This document shows, piece after piece, positions 25,085-33,616 of a stretch of DNA of 64,000 bases; the first letter of the stretch is position 1; every line of letters starts with the position of its first letter. The DNA comes from Roseburia sp. (GTDB taxonomy: Bacteria; Bacillota; Clostridia; Lachnospirales; Lachnospiraceae): contig DMYD01000016.1 of assembly GCA_003483745.1 (NCBI GenBank), forward strand, positions 1,412 to 65,411. The letters are read 5' to 3'. The notes below the pieces were generated by a model. The model was not told where the DNA came from and ran no database searches. It saw nothing but the letters and a program-made list of their open reading frames with translations. Position numbers and translations under genes: made by a program.

Positions 25085-26922
25085 AGTTGTTTTCTCCCTG
25101 ACTCCAACCGTTCCTGCTCCTCTGGTGTATAGACAATATACGGCAGATGAATTCTTACCGTGGTTCCCTCATCCGGCACACTTTCTATTTCCAGACCATA
25201 TTTTTCACCAAAACGAAGCCTGATCCGATTATGTACATTCAAAAGTCCCACACCAGATCCATGTTTGTGCACATGATTATCTTCTTTTAAAAGCTGCTCC
25301 ACTTCATTTTCCGGCATTCCAAGTCCATTATCTTTTACCTCAATGTAAATATCATCTTCCCTGCGATATCCATTGACATCAATTTCTCCGTCTCCATCCA
25401 TACATTCCACACCATAATAAATCGCATTTTCAAGCAGCGGCTGTACCACCAGTTTTACCGTACAGCACTGCAGGATCTCTGTGTCTATATTGAACCGTAC
25501 TTCAAAAATATTTTTATAGCGTACTTTCTGGATATTCATATAGTTTCTGGCATGCTTTAACTCATCTTCCACACTGATGACCGTTTTTCCCCTGCTTAAA
25601 CTGATACGGAAAAGACTTGCTAACTGTGTGATCATAAACACCGCATCCTCATACCGTTCTCCCTCGATCATCCAGACGATCGAATCGAGTGTATTATATA
25701 AAAAATGAGGGTTGATCTGCGATTGAAGTGCATCCAGCTCACTTTTTCTTTTTTCCTCCTGCTCAACCACTATATCCTGCATCAACTGCCTGATCTGCTC
25801 CACCGTAGAGCGGAGCGTACGTCCTAAATGTTCTACCTCCATGGATCCGCCGATATAAATCGAAGGATTCATGTTTCCGTTTTCCCATTCCTTGACTGAA
25901 TTATTTAATTTTTTCAGCGGCATTGCAATGCTTGCAGATACAAGCTGGTTTAAAAGGATCACAGCAAGCATACATACTGTCACCAACATGATCACAAAAT
26001 ATTTTGTACCGGTCATACCCATATCAAAGGAACTCATCGGCACAACACTGACAATTTTCCATCCGGTATAACTGACCGTCTTTACTGTGACGAGACGTTT
26101 TTCTCCCTGAAAAATCTCTTCCGTGCTCCCATCTTCATACCCTGCAGCTTCTATATTATTTTCCTGATAAAGATCCGTATAGATCAGTTTCTGTCTCGGA
26201 TGATAAATAATCTCACCTTTTCCATCGATCAGATAAACATATTCCGACGAGTTTCCAACATTCGCTTTCTTTAAAATCTGTTCAATACTGCTATAGTTCA
26301 TATCAACTAAAAGCACTCCAAGTGTCGATGTTCCGTTACTTGTCAGCTCGACAGCCCGGCTTAATGATACGACCCAGTAATAACGATAGGTTGGATCATC
26401 AAACAGATTCTGCACATGCGGTGTGGAAAAATGAAGGTTCTCCATCTGACCGACTGCATCGGTAAACCACTGCTGTTCCACAATATTTATCTGACTTTTT
26501 TCATTTGCAACGGGTACCGCCGCCACAAGCTGTCCATCTCCTGTATAACAGGCAATACTGATCAGATTATCTTTATTCGTCTCATACAAGAGATTCATTT
26601 CCTCATCCATCGTCTCAGTGGCAAGATCTTTATTTTTGATGACGCTATAATACATGGTGTCAGAGATACGGCGCATGTTCCTAAGATAATCTTCGAGATT
26701 GATAGCTGTCTGATTTAAAAGCTGCCCCGTGCTCTCAATCGTCATCGTCTCCGCCCTGTTTGAAAACTGCCGGTAAAGTGTGACACCAAGGAACGCCATA
26801 CTACATATGGACAGAATCGTAAACGAAATAGAAATCGTCATCTGAATACTGTGCGGTTTTGTCATTTTCCCTATATATGCAGTTAATTCTTTTATTTTCT
26901 CTTTGATATTTGACAAACTCAT
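25081..26922 (-). CDS. YesM-type sensor histidine kinase
   Basis: 613 residues. Membrane segment at about 28-50 (ISISFTILSICSMAFLGVTL), an extracellular dCache-like region, a second membrane segment near 305-330 (FVIMLVTVCMLAVILLNQLV), a HAMP linker, then the His_kinase domain. The phospho-accepting His is in ALQSQINPHFLYNTLDS, and the HATPase motifs LVVQPLLENAIYYG and VKDNGLGMP are intact. The 4-bp overlaps on both sides show tight coupling with the response regulator and the binding-protein-like gene. It would respond to a sugar and phosphorylate the YesN-type regulator. Confidence 0.93.
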   Translation of the reverse strand: MSLSNIKEKIKELTAYIGKMTKPHSIQMTISISFTILSICSMAFLGVTLYRQFSNRAETMTIESTGQLLNQTAINLEDYLRNMRRISDTMYYSVIKNKDLATETMDEEMNLLYETNKDNLISIACYTGDGQLVAAVPVANEKSQINIVEQQWFTDAVGQMENLHFSTPHVQNLFDDPTYRYYWVVSLSRAVELTSNGTSTLGVLLVDMNYSSIEQILKKANVGNSSEYVYLIDGKGEIIYHPRQKLIYTDLYQENNIEAAGYEDGSTEEIFQGEKRLVTVKTVSYTGWKIVSVVPMSSFDMGMTGTKYFVIMLVTVCMLAVILLNQLVSASIAMPLKKLNNSVKEWENGNMNPSIYIGGSMEVEHLGRTLRSTVEQIRQLMQDIVVEQEEKRKSELDALQSQINPHFLYNTLDSIVWMIEGERYEDAVFMITQLASLFRISLSRGKTVISVEDELKHARNYMNIQKVRYKNIFEVRFNIDTEILQCCTVKLVVQPLLENAIYYGVECMDGDGEIDVNGYRREDDIYIEVKDNGLGMPENEVEQLLKEDNHVHKHGSGVGLLNVHNRIRLRFGEKYGLEIESVPDEGTTVRIHLPYIVYTPEEQERLESGRKQL

Positions 26923-28520
26923 TTTATTTTTTCTGCTTTATACTTTGAAGGTGACATTCCAAACTGTTTCTTAAACGCATAGCTAAAATAATTCGGATCG
27001 GAATAGCCTACTTTTTCTGCAATCACATATGTCTTTTCATCCTGGTTCAAAAGCAGATCCAGCGCCTGCTCCATCCGGTACTCTGTCAGATAATTGATAA
27101 AAGTTTTCCCAGTTTCCTTTTTAAACACAGTAGAAAAATATGCCGTGCTGACCGAAAGGCTTTTACATACACTTTCCACATTGAGTCCTGAATCAGCATA
27201 ATGTTCTCTTACATATTCGATTGCTTTTGTGACAAATGATTTCGTCGTATCCTGTCTGCCATTCCGGATCATCTCCTGCATCTGACATCCGGTCTTTAAC
27301 AGCCAGTTTTCCAGTGCCTCCGGTGATTCCATCTGCATCGCTTCTCTATAAATATCACCGGTCCCGCCGAAGATTTCATCCAGATTCAATCCGTTTAAGG
27401 TACCAAAACGGAAAATTTCTGCGATCAGTTCCGTGATAAATATCTGGTATTTCTGCAATGATGCTCCACGTCCGGAAAGCTGTGTCACACTTTCCTTGAC
27501 TGCTTCTTTTAATGCCTGCTCATCACCGGTTTTGATCTTTTTTAAAATAATTCCGATTGACTGCTCTTCCCACGGTTCTTCCGCACTGCCCTGCGGATCG
27601 ATCTCCGCAATATTGATGGCTCTGGTATTTCCATAGATCACACGGTAAGAAACCGCATTGCGTGCCCCCTGATAGGAAGCCGGCAATTCTGCAATTTCAT
27701 CACAGATCTGACCGATTCCCGCAGTTACCTTCGCTCCACAGACACGCTTCGCCAGTTTACAGAACTTATCCATCGCATTGGTATATACCGTAATTTCTTC
27801 CGGCTCCTTTAACTGTGTAATCACAAGAATGTCCCCCAGATAAAAGAACGTATTTGATCTCCACTTGTCCATGAACTGTTCTTCTGCGAGCTGTTTTACA
27901 GACATTCCAAGTAAAAACGGATCCAGTTCAAGCTGCGGATCCAGCGTACTGATATGTAAAATAGTTGCCACATAATAAGGTCCACTCCACGGTATCTGGT
28001 ACTGCTTTAAATATTTATCGATCTCAGAAGCCGGGATCCGTCCTTCGATCAGGGATGTATAAAAATTTTCCTGCAATACCGGAAGACTCTCCATATAGTA
28101 AGCGCGCAGTTTCTCAATATTGCGCTTTTCATCTAACTCCCTGTCAAGGTTTGTCTTGATGCGTTCAAACACTTCACGCAATTCATTGGAGTTGATCGGT
28201 TTTAAGATATACTCCTCTGCCTCAATCTTGATTGCCTCTTTTGCATATTCAAATTCATCAAATCCGGAAAAAATAATGATTTTTATTTTCTGGTAAAGTT
28301 CTTTTAACTTCTTGCTTAAGGTCAGCCCATCCATATATGGCATTTTAATATCTGTCATCACGACATCCGGCTGCAGTTCTTCTGCCATCTCAAGCGCTTC
28401 CACACCATTTCTTGCATACCCTGCGATGCGAAATCCCATCGCTTCCCAGTCAAGCTTTTTCATAATGACGGAATACACTTCTTCCTCGTCATCCACCAAT
28501 AATACCGAATATAAGTTCAT
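26919..28520 (-). CDS. YesN-type response regulator (receiver plus AraC domain)
   Basis: 533 residues. The receiver domain is N-terminal (LLVDDEEEVY; phospho-acceptor Asp57 in PDVVMTDIKMPYMDG; IIFSGFDEFEYAKEAI). A roughly 270-residue linker domain follows. The last 100 residues are an AraC DNA-binding domain (VESVCKSLSVSTAYFSTVFK, VIAEKVGYSDPNYFSYAFKK, ending FGMSPSKYKAEK). It partners the kinase encoded 4 bp inside its end. Likely targets are the mglBAC promoter, whose -35 is poor and suits an activator, and perhaps its own operon. Confidence 0.94.
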   Translation of the reverse strand: MNLYSVLLVDDEEEVYSVIMKKLDWEAMGFRIAGYARNGVEALEMAEELQPDVVMTDIKMPYMDGLTLSKKLKELYQKIKIIIFSGFDEFEYAKEAIKIEAEEYILKPINSNELREVFERIKTNLDRELDEKRNIEKLRAYYMESLPVLQENFYTSLIEGRIPASEIDKYLKQYQIPWSGPYYVATILHISTLDPQLELDPFLLGMSVKQLAEEQFMDKWRSNTFFYLGDILVITQLKEPEEITVYTNAMDKFCKLAKRVCGAKVTAGIGQICDEIAELPASYQGARNAVSYRVIYGNTRAINIAEIDPQGSAEEPWEEQSIGIILKKIKTGDEQALKEAVKESVTQLSGRGASLQKYQIFITELIAEIFRFGTLNGLNLDEIFGGTGDIYREAMQMESPEALENWLLKTGCQMQEMIRNGRQDTTKSFVTKAIEYVREHYADSGLNVESVCKSLSVSTAYFSTVFKKETGKTFINYLTEYRMEQALDLLLNQDEKTYVIAEKVGYSDPNYFSYAFKKQFGMSPSKYKAEKIK

Positions 28521-28535
28521 TGTACTTTTCTCCTG

Positions 28536-28847
28536 CTAGTCTCCGTATTTTGCATTCATATTATGCCATAAAATTCCAAGAATCACAGTACAGATAATGA
28601 TCTCTGCCACTGCCACATAAGTGTTCCAGAATAATAAAAGCATCATAACAAGTGTTGCCACTGCAAAAAAGAACATTAACTTTCCGGCACATTTTGCATA
28701 ATTTTCTTCATCCTTTACCTGCGGCTTATTCTTTCCGCGGATCGCCGAAATATCTTTCATAAACCATAAACGCATTCCATAATAGATCAAAATCACAAAC
28801 AAAAGTAATGGGATCCCTGCTGTCTCTAAAATCTGATCTGTAGTCAT
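28536..28847 (-). CDS. Small membrane protein of unknown function
   Basis: 103 residues with three predicted membrane segments (IPLLLFVILIYYGM; LMFFFAVATLVMMLLLFW; VAVAEIIICTVILGILW) and a short basic loop (IRGKNKPQVKDEENY). It starts with AAGGAGGATTAT before the ATG, supplied by the repeat at 28851-28918. It lies between the mglC terminator and the response regulator (15 bp). Family not recognised; its position suggests an accessory part of the sugar-sensing block. Confidence 0.7.
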   Translation of the reverse strand: MTTDQILETAGIPLLLFVILIYYGMRLWFMKDISAIRGKNKPQVKDEENYAKCAGKLMFFFAVATLVMMLLLFWNTYVAVAEIIICTVILGILWHNMNAKYGD

Positions 28848-28850
28848 ATA

Positions 28851-28918
28851 ATCCTCCTTGTTTTGCGGAGCAAAATCCGAGCCCTATGGCGAGGAGAGGA
28901 TTTTCCTCCTTGTTTTCC
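28851..28918 (-). repeat. RBS-bearing repeat, copy 1
   Basis: Minus strand: AAAACAAGGAGGAAAATCCT, CTCCTCGCCA, a variable middle, then AAAACAAGGAGGATTAT directly before the ATG at 28847. The same outer blocks recur at 60265-60352 before glf. GAGGAAAATCCTC forms a hairpin holding a decoy Shine-Dalgarno sequence. Confidence 0.75.
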
Positions 28919-28957
28919 GAAAAAATAACGGCTGGTCTGTAACACCCAGCCGTTATT
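28919..28957 (-). terminator. Intrinsic terminator of mglBAC
   Basis: Minus-strand stem ATAACGGCTGG/CCAGCCGTTAT (28945-28955 with 28924-28934) is followed by TTTTTTCGG. Only the repeat and no visible promoter separates it from the downstream sensing genes, which may therefore depend on read-through. Confidence 0.85.
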
Positions 28958-28990
28958 TTACAGTCCGATATATAAATTATACCGTATCTT

Positions 28991-29980
28991 TTATTTTCTT
29001 GCTATATATTTTCTGATATCCAGAGAAATTGCTACAAAGATTACAACACCGATTGCGATGTACTGTGCATTTGCGTTCATTCCTAAGTACTGGAGAGCAA
29101 CCTTTAATAACTCGAATACTGCAACACCAATGATAGCGGATGAAACTTTACCACGACCACCTGTTACGGATACACCACCGATCGTACATGCTGCGATAGC
29201 CTCCATCTCGTAACCATATCCGGTCTGAACAGATGCACCACCTGCTTTTGCACCGAGCATGAATCCTGCAAGACCATACATAGCTGCTGCTTTCATGTAA
29301 ATTAAGATCAATGTCTTTTTCACCGGAACACCTGCAACTTCTGCTGCCTGTGGGTTACCACCGATTGCATACATATATTTTCCATGACGTGTCATGTTGA
29401 AAATGAACCATGTAATCGCTGCCACAATAATTGCAATCCAGATCAGGTAGTTGATTCCAAGGAATTTTTTGTTTGCAACATTGGTATAAGCCTCAACGTA
29501 TCCACCAAGAGGTGTTGCGTTTGTAACGATAAGTCCAATACCATAAACGATTTCCATCATTGCTAATGTCGCAATAAAAGGTGGTACATTTAAGTATGCA
29601 ATGAAGATACCTGTTACTGTACCAAATGCTGCACAGATAAGCATTGCTATAATTGCTACTAAAAATACGTTCATAGGTTTCATATCCGGGAAGAATTTAC
29701 CGGAATAATCTAAACGCTGTAATAACATACCGGAAATACATGCGCCGAAACCGATCATACGTCCTGCGGAAAGATCACATCCTGCGGTGATAACACATCC
29801 TGCAATACCAAGTGCAATGACAAGTCGTGAGCTCATATTCATAAGAATATTCATTAAGTTGTTGCTTGTGAAGAAGTTATTTGATGTTAAACCGGTATAA
29901 ATTACCAGAATGAACATTACAATAATAACCCCGTTGTTGATCAAAAAATCTTTTACTTTCTGCTGTTTTGTCTTTCCCAT
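28991..29980 (-). CDS. mglC: Galactose/methyl-galactoside-type ABC permease
   Basis: 329 residues, about ten membrane segments. BPD_transp_2 family features are GIAGCVITAGCDLSAGRMIG near the N-terminus and the EAA-like loop ARHGKYMYAIGGNPQAAEVAGV-type region (here MTRHGKYMYAIGGNPQAAEV). AACTIGGVSVTGGRGKVSSA follows. It forms the membrane channel for the MglA ATPase and MglB binding protein. It starts 20 bp after mglA and the operon ends just downstream. MglC-like assignment is by pattern; the true sugar could be galactose, glucose or xylose. Confidence 0.92.
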   Translation of the reverse strand: MGKTKQQKVKDFLINNGVIIVMFILVIYTGLTSNNFFTSNNLMNILMNMSSRLVIALGIAGCVITAGCDLSAGRMIGFGACISGMLLQRLDYSGKFFPDMKPMNVFLVAIIAMLICAAFGTVTGIFIAYLNVPPFIATLAMMEIVYGIGLIVTNATPLGGYVEAYTNVANKKFLGINYLIWIAIIVAAITWFIFNMTRHGKYMYAIGGNPQAAEVAGVPVKKTLILIYMKAAAMYGLAGFMLGAKAGGASVQTGYGYEMEAIAACTIGGVSVTGGRGKVSSAIIGVAVFELLKVALQYLGMNANAQYIAIGVVIFVAISLDIRKYIARK

Positions 29981-30000
29981 TTTCGTCTCCTCCTATCGCA

Positions 30001-31509
30001 TCAGAATCTTGTTGCGTATTCCATAACTTTTGCCTGTGTCATATCTTCCGGTTCCTTAACTTCACCAGTCAGTTTTCCATTACACATAACACAAATTCTA
30101 TCTGACATTCCAAGAAGTTCTGACATTTCTGACGAAATCATGATGATTGCTTTGCCCTGTTTTGCTAAGTCACACATGATCTCATAAATCTCATGTTTTG
30201 CACCTACGTCGATACCACGGGTAGGCTCATCCATGATCAGAACATCCGGATCATTGGCTAACCATCTTGCAACGATTACTTTCTGCTGGTTACCTCCGGA
30301 CAGATTGGAAATATGTTCTTTCATGCTCGGAGTCTTGATGCTTAATTTTTTAATACTGCTTGTTACGATCTCATTGATCTTTTTGTGATTTAAAACAAAC
30401 CCTGCATTCAGATATTTGTTATAAATGGATACACCTACATTATCTTTGATGGACAGGCATCCGAAAATACCGTTTCCTCTTCGATCCTCTGTGATCAGTC
30501 CGATTCCGGCATTCATTGCATCGATTGGATGTTTGATCTTTACTTTTTTGCCATGCATATAGATTTCACCAGATGCAATACCGCGGATACCAAAGATTCC
30601 TTCCATCAATTCTGTTCTCTGTGCACCTACCAGTCCACCAAATCCAAGGATTTCTCCTTTATGAAGCTGAAAGCTTACATTCTGGAATGATTTTGCATGG
30701 ATAGAACAGAGATTTTTTACTTCCATGACCACTTCATCGCTTGGTTTGTTTTCTCTCGGCGGATATACATTCGTCAACTCACGACCAACCATCTTTGTGA
30801 TGATCTGGTCTGTGGTCATCTCTGCTGCCGGCCAGGTTCCAACATATGTACCATCTCGCATGACTGTGATATCGTCAGCGATTCGTTTGATCTCATCCAT
30901 CTTATGTGAAATGTAGACCATTGCCACACCTTTGTCTCTCAAATCATTCATGATGCGGAACAATGCTTCTACTTCGTTATCAGAAAGAGAAGATGTCGGC
31001 TCATCAAAGATGATAACCTTTGCCTGCTGTGAAACCGCTTTTGCGATCTCAACAGACTGCATCTGACCTATGGATAAAGATCCAAGCTGTGCTTTCGGAT
31101 CAAAATCCATTTTTACTTCTTTTAACCATTTTGCAGTCTCTTCGTACATTTTCTTGTGATCGATGACTTTCAATGGTCCACACTTTGTCGGGAATCTTCC
31201 CAGATACATATTTTCTGCAACACTTCTTGCCGGTACCGGCTGTAACTCCTGATGTACCATGGCAATTCCGTTTTTCATCGCCTCATCCGGATTACCGATC
31301 TCAACTTTTTTCCCATCCAAAATGATTTCTCCGGCATCCATTTTATAAATACCAAACAAACATTTCATCAGGGTTGATTTGCCTGCACCATTTTCCCCCA
31401 TCAGCGCATGGACGGTTCCCGGACGGAGTGATAACTGTACATTGTCAAGTGCTTTGACACCGGGGAAAGATTTACACACGCCCCTAAGCTCCAGTTTATA
31501 CTCAGCCAT
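30001..31509 (-). CDS. mglA: Sugar ABC transporter ATPase with two nucleotide-binding domains
   Basis: 502 residues, the length of MglA/RbsA proteins. The first domain has Walker A GENGAGKSTLMK (Lys44), signature LSIGQMQSVEIAKA and Walker B VIIFDEPTSSLS. The second has the usual degenerate Walker A (GFGGLVGAQRTELMEG), signature NLSGGNQQKVIVARWL and VLIMDEPTRGIDVG. It powers sugar import through MglC. It follows mglB after a 200-bp gap with a stable hairpin, a spacing that typically yields more binding protein than ATPase. Confidence 0.94.
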   Translation of the reverse strand: MAEYKLELRGVCKSFPGVKALDNVQLSLRPGTVHALMGENGAGKSTLMKCLFGIYKMDAGEIILDGKKVEIGNPDEAMKNGIAMVHQELQPVPARSVAENMYLGRFPTKCGPLKVIDHKKMYEETAKWLKEVKMDFDPKAQLGSLSIGQMQSVEIAKAVSQQAKVIIFDEPTSSLSDNEVEALFRIMNDLRDKGVAMVYISHKMDEIKRIADDITVMRDGTYVGTWPAAEMTTDQIITKMVGRELTNVYPPRENKPSDEVVMEVKNLCSIHAKSFQNVSFQLHKGEILGFGGLVGAQRTELMEGIFGIRGIASGEIYMHGKKVKIKHPIDAMNAGIGLITEDRRGNGIFGCLSIKDNVGVSIYNKYLNAGFVLNHKKINEIVTSSIKKLSIKTPSMKEHISNLSGGNQQKVIVARWLANDPDVLIMDEPTRGIDVGAKHEIYEIMCDLAKQGKAIIMISSEMSELLGMSDRICVMCNGKLTGEVKEPEDMTQAKVMEYATRF

Positions 31510-31654
31510 GTTTCTCCTCCTTTATATCATTTGGCTTACTTCTCTGCCAATTATATTCTTATTTCAGATCGTGCTTTTCGCACATTTTATTTCTTTTTAC
31601 AGACATTTTGCCTTCTGTCATTTTTTACAAACTCTGCTCTTTTTCTCATGAATA

Positions 31655-31687
31655 GTGGCAGCGGGTGCCATTCGCACCCGCACCACC
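31655..31687 (-). terminator. Hairpin in the mglB-mglA intergenic region
   Basis: Minus-strand GTGG-TGCGGGTGC / GGCACCCGC-TGCCAC with a short loop, followed by TATTCATGAGAAAAAG, without a U-run. It probably stabilises the mglB message or causes partial termination. The rest of the 31510-31711 gap shows no gene. Confidence 0.55.
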
Positions 31688-31711
31688 TTTATTTCTTTGT
31701 CCTTTTTCAGA

Positions 31712-32863
31712 TTATTTAACCATGTCAAGAACATCCTGTGCATTGTCTTTTGTTACTTTTACATAATCACATCCGATATAGTGATCATTGCCAGCGCCTG
31801 TGATGTAGTTGATAGCTGCATCTGCTGCACTGTGGGACTGTGAGAAGTGATCGTTGAATACAGTACCTGTCATAGTTCCTGCAAGAACATCCTCTAATGC
31901 CTCTGATAAAGCATCAACACCTACCAGATAAATATCAGTACCTACGGTACGTCCTGCACTCTGAATTGCCTGCAATGCACCAAGTGCCATTGCATCGTTG
32001 TTACAGAATACAACTTCTACATCGTTGCCATACTGTCCAAGAGCATTCGCTACGATCTGCTGTGCCTGATCCTGCTGCCAGTTACCAACCTGATCGGATA
32101 AGCAGTTTACTTCAAGTCCTGCATCCTCAAGAGCTTTTACAGAATATTCTGTACGATACTGGGCATCCACGTTCTCCGGATCACCTTCTACCATAACGTA
32201 GTCGATTTTACCGTTTCCATTTAAATCTACGGTATCAAGACCAAGATCACTGATCATCTCACCCTGGAAAGTACCGGACTGACGTGCATCACATCCAACG
32301 TATGTAACATCCCAGTTGTTATCTGACCATCTCTTCTGCTCTTCTTCATCCGGCTCACGGTTGATGTATACCAGCGGGATTCCTGCTGCAACTACTTTAT
32401 CTGTGATGGTTGCTGCGGAAGATGAGTTAACCGGGTTGATAATAAGGACATCTACCCCCGCTGTGATAAAGTTATCAATCTGACCTGTCTGTGTAGCCTG
32501 ATCGTTTGCACCATCAACAATTGTGATATTGTCTTTAGAAAATCCTTTTTCTACCAGATAATTTTCAAGTTCTGTACGGAACAGTGTCATGAAGTTATCG
32601 GAGAACTGGTAAATACATACACCAACTTTTTTGTCTGCAAGACTTGCATCTGCGTCTGTTGCTGCATCGGCTGCTGCGTCCCCTGCGTCGGCTGCCTCTG
32701 TAGCTGCTGCATCATTTGATGCATCACTTGATGCATCGCTTGCTGCTGCATCGGTTGTTGTTCCGGCGTTGTTTGTGGATGCGTTATTGCTTCCGCCACA
32801 TCCTGCTACCATAGATGCTACCATTGCTGTTGCTAAGATTACACTAACTACCTTTCTTTTCAT
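31712..32863 (-). CDS. mglB: Sugar-binding lipoprotein of the mgl transporter
   Basis: 383 residues. Lipoprotein signal ending VASMVAGCGGS, then a roughly 50-residue Ala/Asp/Ser/Thr linker, then the Peripla_BP_4 domain (VGVCIYQFSDNFMTLFRTEL, DNFITAGVDVLIINPVNSSS, IPLVYINREPDEEEQKRWSD, VMVEGDPENVDAQYRTEYSV, VVFCNNDAMALGALQAIQSA). The domain order matches galactose/glucose-binding MglB. GGGAGG precedes the ATG. It captures the sugar outside the membrane and delivers it to MglAC. The linker probably spans the cell wall. Confidence 0.93.
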   Translation of the reverse strand: MKRKVVSVILATAMVASMVAGCGGSNNASTNNAGTTTDAAASDASSDASNDAAATEAADAGDAAADAATDADASLADKKVGVCIYQFSDNFMTLFRTELENYLVEKGFSKDNITIVDGANDQATQTGQIDNFITAGVDVLIINPVNSSSAATITDKVVAAGIPLVYINREPDEEEQKRWSDNNWDVTYVGCDARQSGTFQGEMISDLGLDTVDLNGNGKIDYVMVEGDPENVDAQYRTEYSVKALEDAGLEVNCLSDQVGNWQQDQAQQIVANALGQYGNDVEVVFCNNDAMALGALQAIQSAGRTVGTDIYLVGVDALSEALEDVLAGTMTGTVFNDHFSQSHSAADAAINYITGAGNDHYIGCDYVKVTKDNAQDVLDMVK

Positions 32864-32893
32864 AGAAAAATCCTCCCATTTGATTTAATGTAT

Positions 32894-32926
32894 TTGTAAC
32901 TCTTTGTTTGTTACAAGTGCATTATA
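32894..32926 (-). promoter_or_regulatory. mglB promoter -10 and adjacent inverted repeat
   Basis: A perfect TATAAT (minus strand, 32921-32926) has no good -35, suggesting activator dependence. Immediately downstream, TTGTAAC-N9-GTTACAA (32894-32900 and 32910-32916) spans the start region and could be an operator or a leader hairpin. The remaining bases of 32864-33092 show nothing else. Confidence 0.5.
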
Positions 32927-33092
32927 TCAACAGGAGGATTAGATAAACATACAATATTCTTCTGTCTTTCTTGAAAATTCTTCTTTTTTATTTGTGCATT
33001 TTATCACTTTTCTTTGATTTTCGTTTTATTTCGTTGTATATTTTGACATAAGGCTGAATTATTTCATGTTTTTTTAACGTCATTTTGTCACT

Positions 33093-33497
33093 TTAAAGTT
33101 TTAAAATATCCTCTGCAATCTCCACCGCATCACGGATACAGTCCGGACAACTCCTTAATACTTTTCCAGTTGTAACACCTTTTAATTCTCCACAGGTAAT
33201 GGAACCGTTTTTCTCAAGAAATGTCTTTGTAATTTCTCTGGTCAGTTTATAGGTATCTGCCTTACTGCTTGGCTGCTCTAAGTTTTTACAGCTGTTTTTT
33301 AACCCTGCAAGCATGACCGCACCGGATACTGCACCACAGGTTGCTGCCATGCCGCCCATGCCAAGTCCGAATCCTTCACAGGCTGCAAACAGTGTCTCCT
33401 CCGGCATGCCAATTTCCTCTGCAAACGCACAGGCAACTGCCTGGGCACAGTTAAATCCTTTATCGTGTAATTCGATTGCTTTTTCTTTTTTTGTCAT
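33093..33497 (-). CDS. C_GCAxxG_C_C family protein
   Basis: 134 residues from ATG 33495-33497, with GGAGGATA upstream; an in-frame extension would run into the purD terminator. The family pattern is visible: GFNCAQAVACAF, then GFGLGMGGMAATCGAVSGAV, and late cysteines in ITCGELKG and RSCPDCIRD. The cysteines suggest a metal or redox role, but the family is functionally uncharacterised. It is 37 bp beyond the purD terminator, so it is expressed by read-through or from a promoter I could not see. Confidence 0.88.
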   Translation of the reverse strand: MTKKEKAIELHDKGFNCAQAVACAFAEEIGMPEETLFAACEGFGLGMGGMAATCGAVSGAVMLAGLKNSCKNLEQPSSKADTYKLTREITKTFLEKNGSITCGELKGVTTGKVLRSCPDCIRDAVEIAEDILKL

Positions 33498-33533
33498 TAT
33501 TGTATCCTCCGTTTTATCAATTTTACTTTTGGC

Positions 33534-33574
33534 AAAAAAGTTACGGCAGCATTCCATTGAACGCCACCGTAACT
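33534..33574 (-). terminator. Intrinsic terminator of the pur operon
   Basis: Minus-strand AGTTACGGTGGC / GCTGCCGTAACT (33563-33574 with 33539-33550, two G-U pairs), followed by TTTTTTG. Confidence 0.85.
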
Positions 33575-33616
33575 TCCCGGTAATTCTGATATATTTTCTC
33601 TTTCTGATCCTGTGTT

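Noticed and set aside
22328..28847. A novel defence system built around the unknown proteins near the kinase
   Set aside because: The two unknown proteins show no nuclease, helicase or toxin motif, and the context is clearly sugar sensing.
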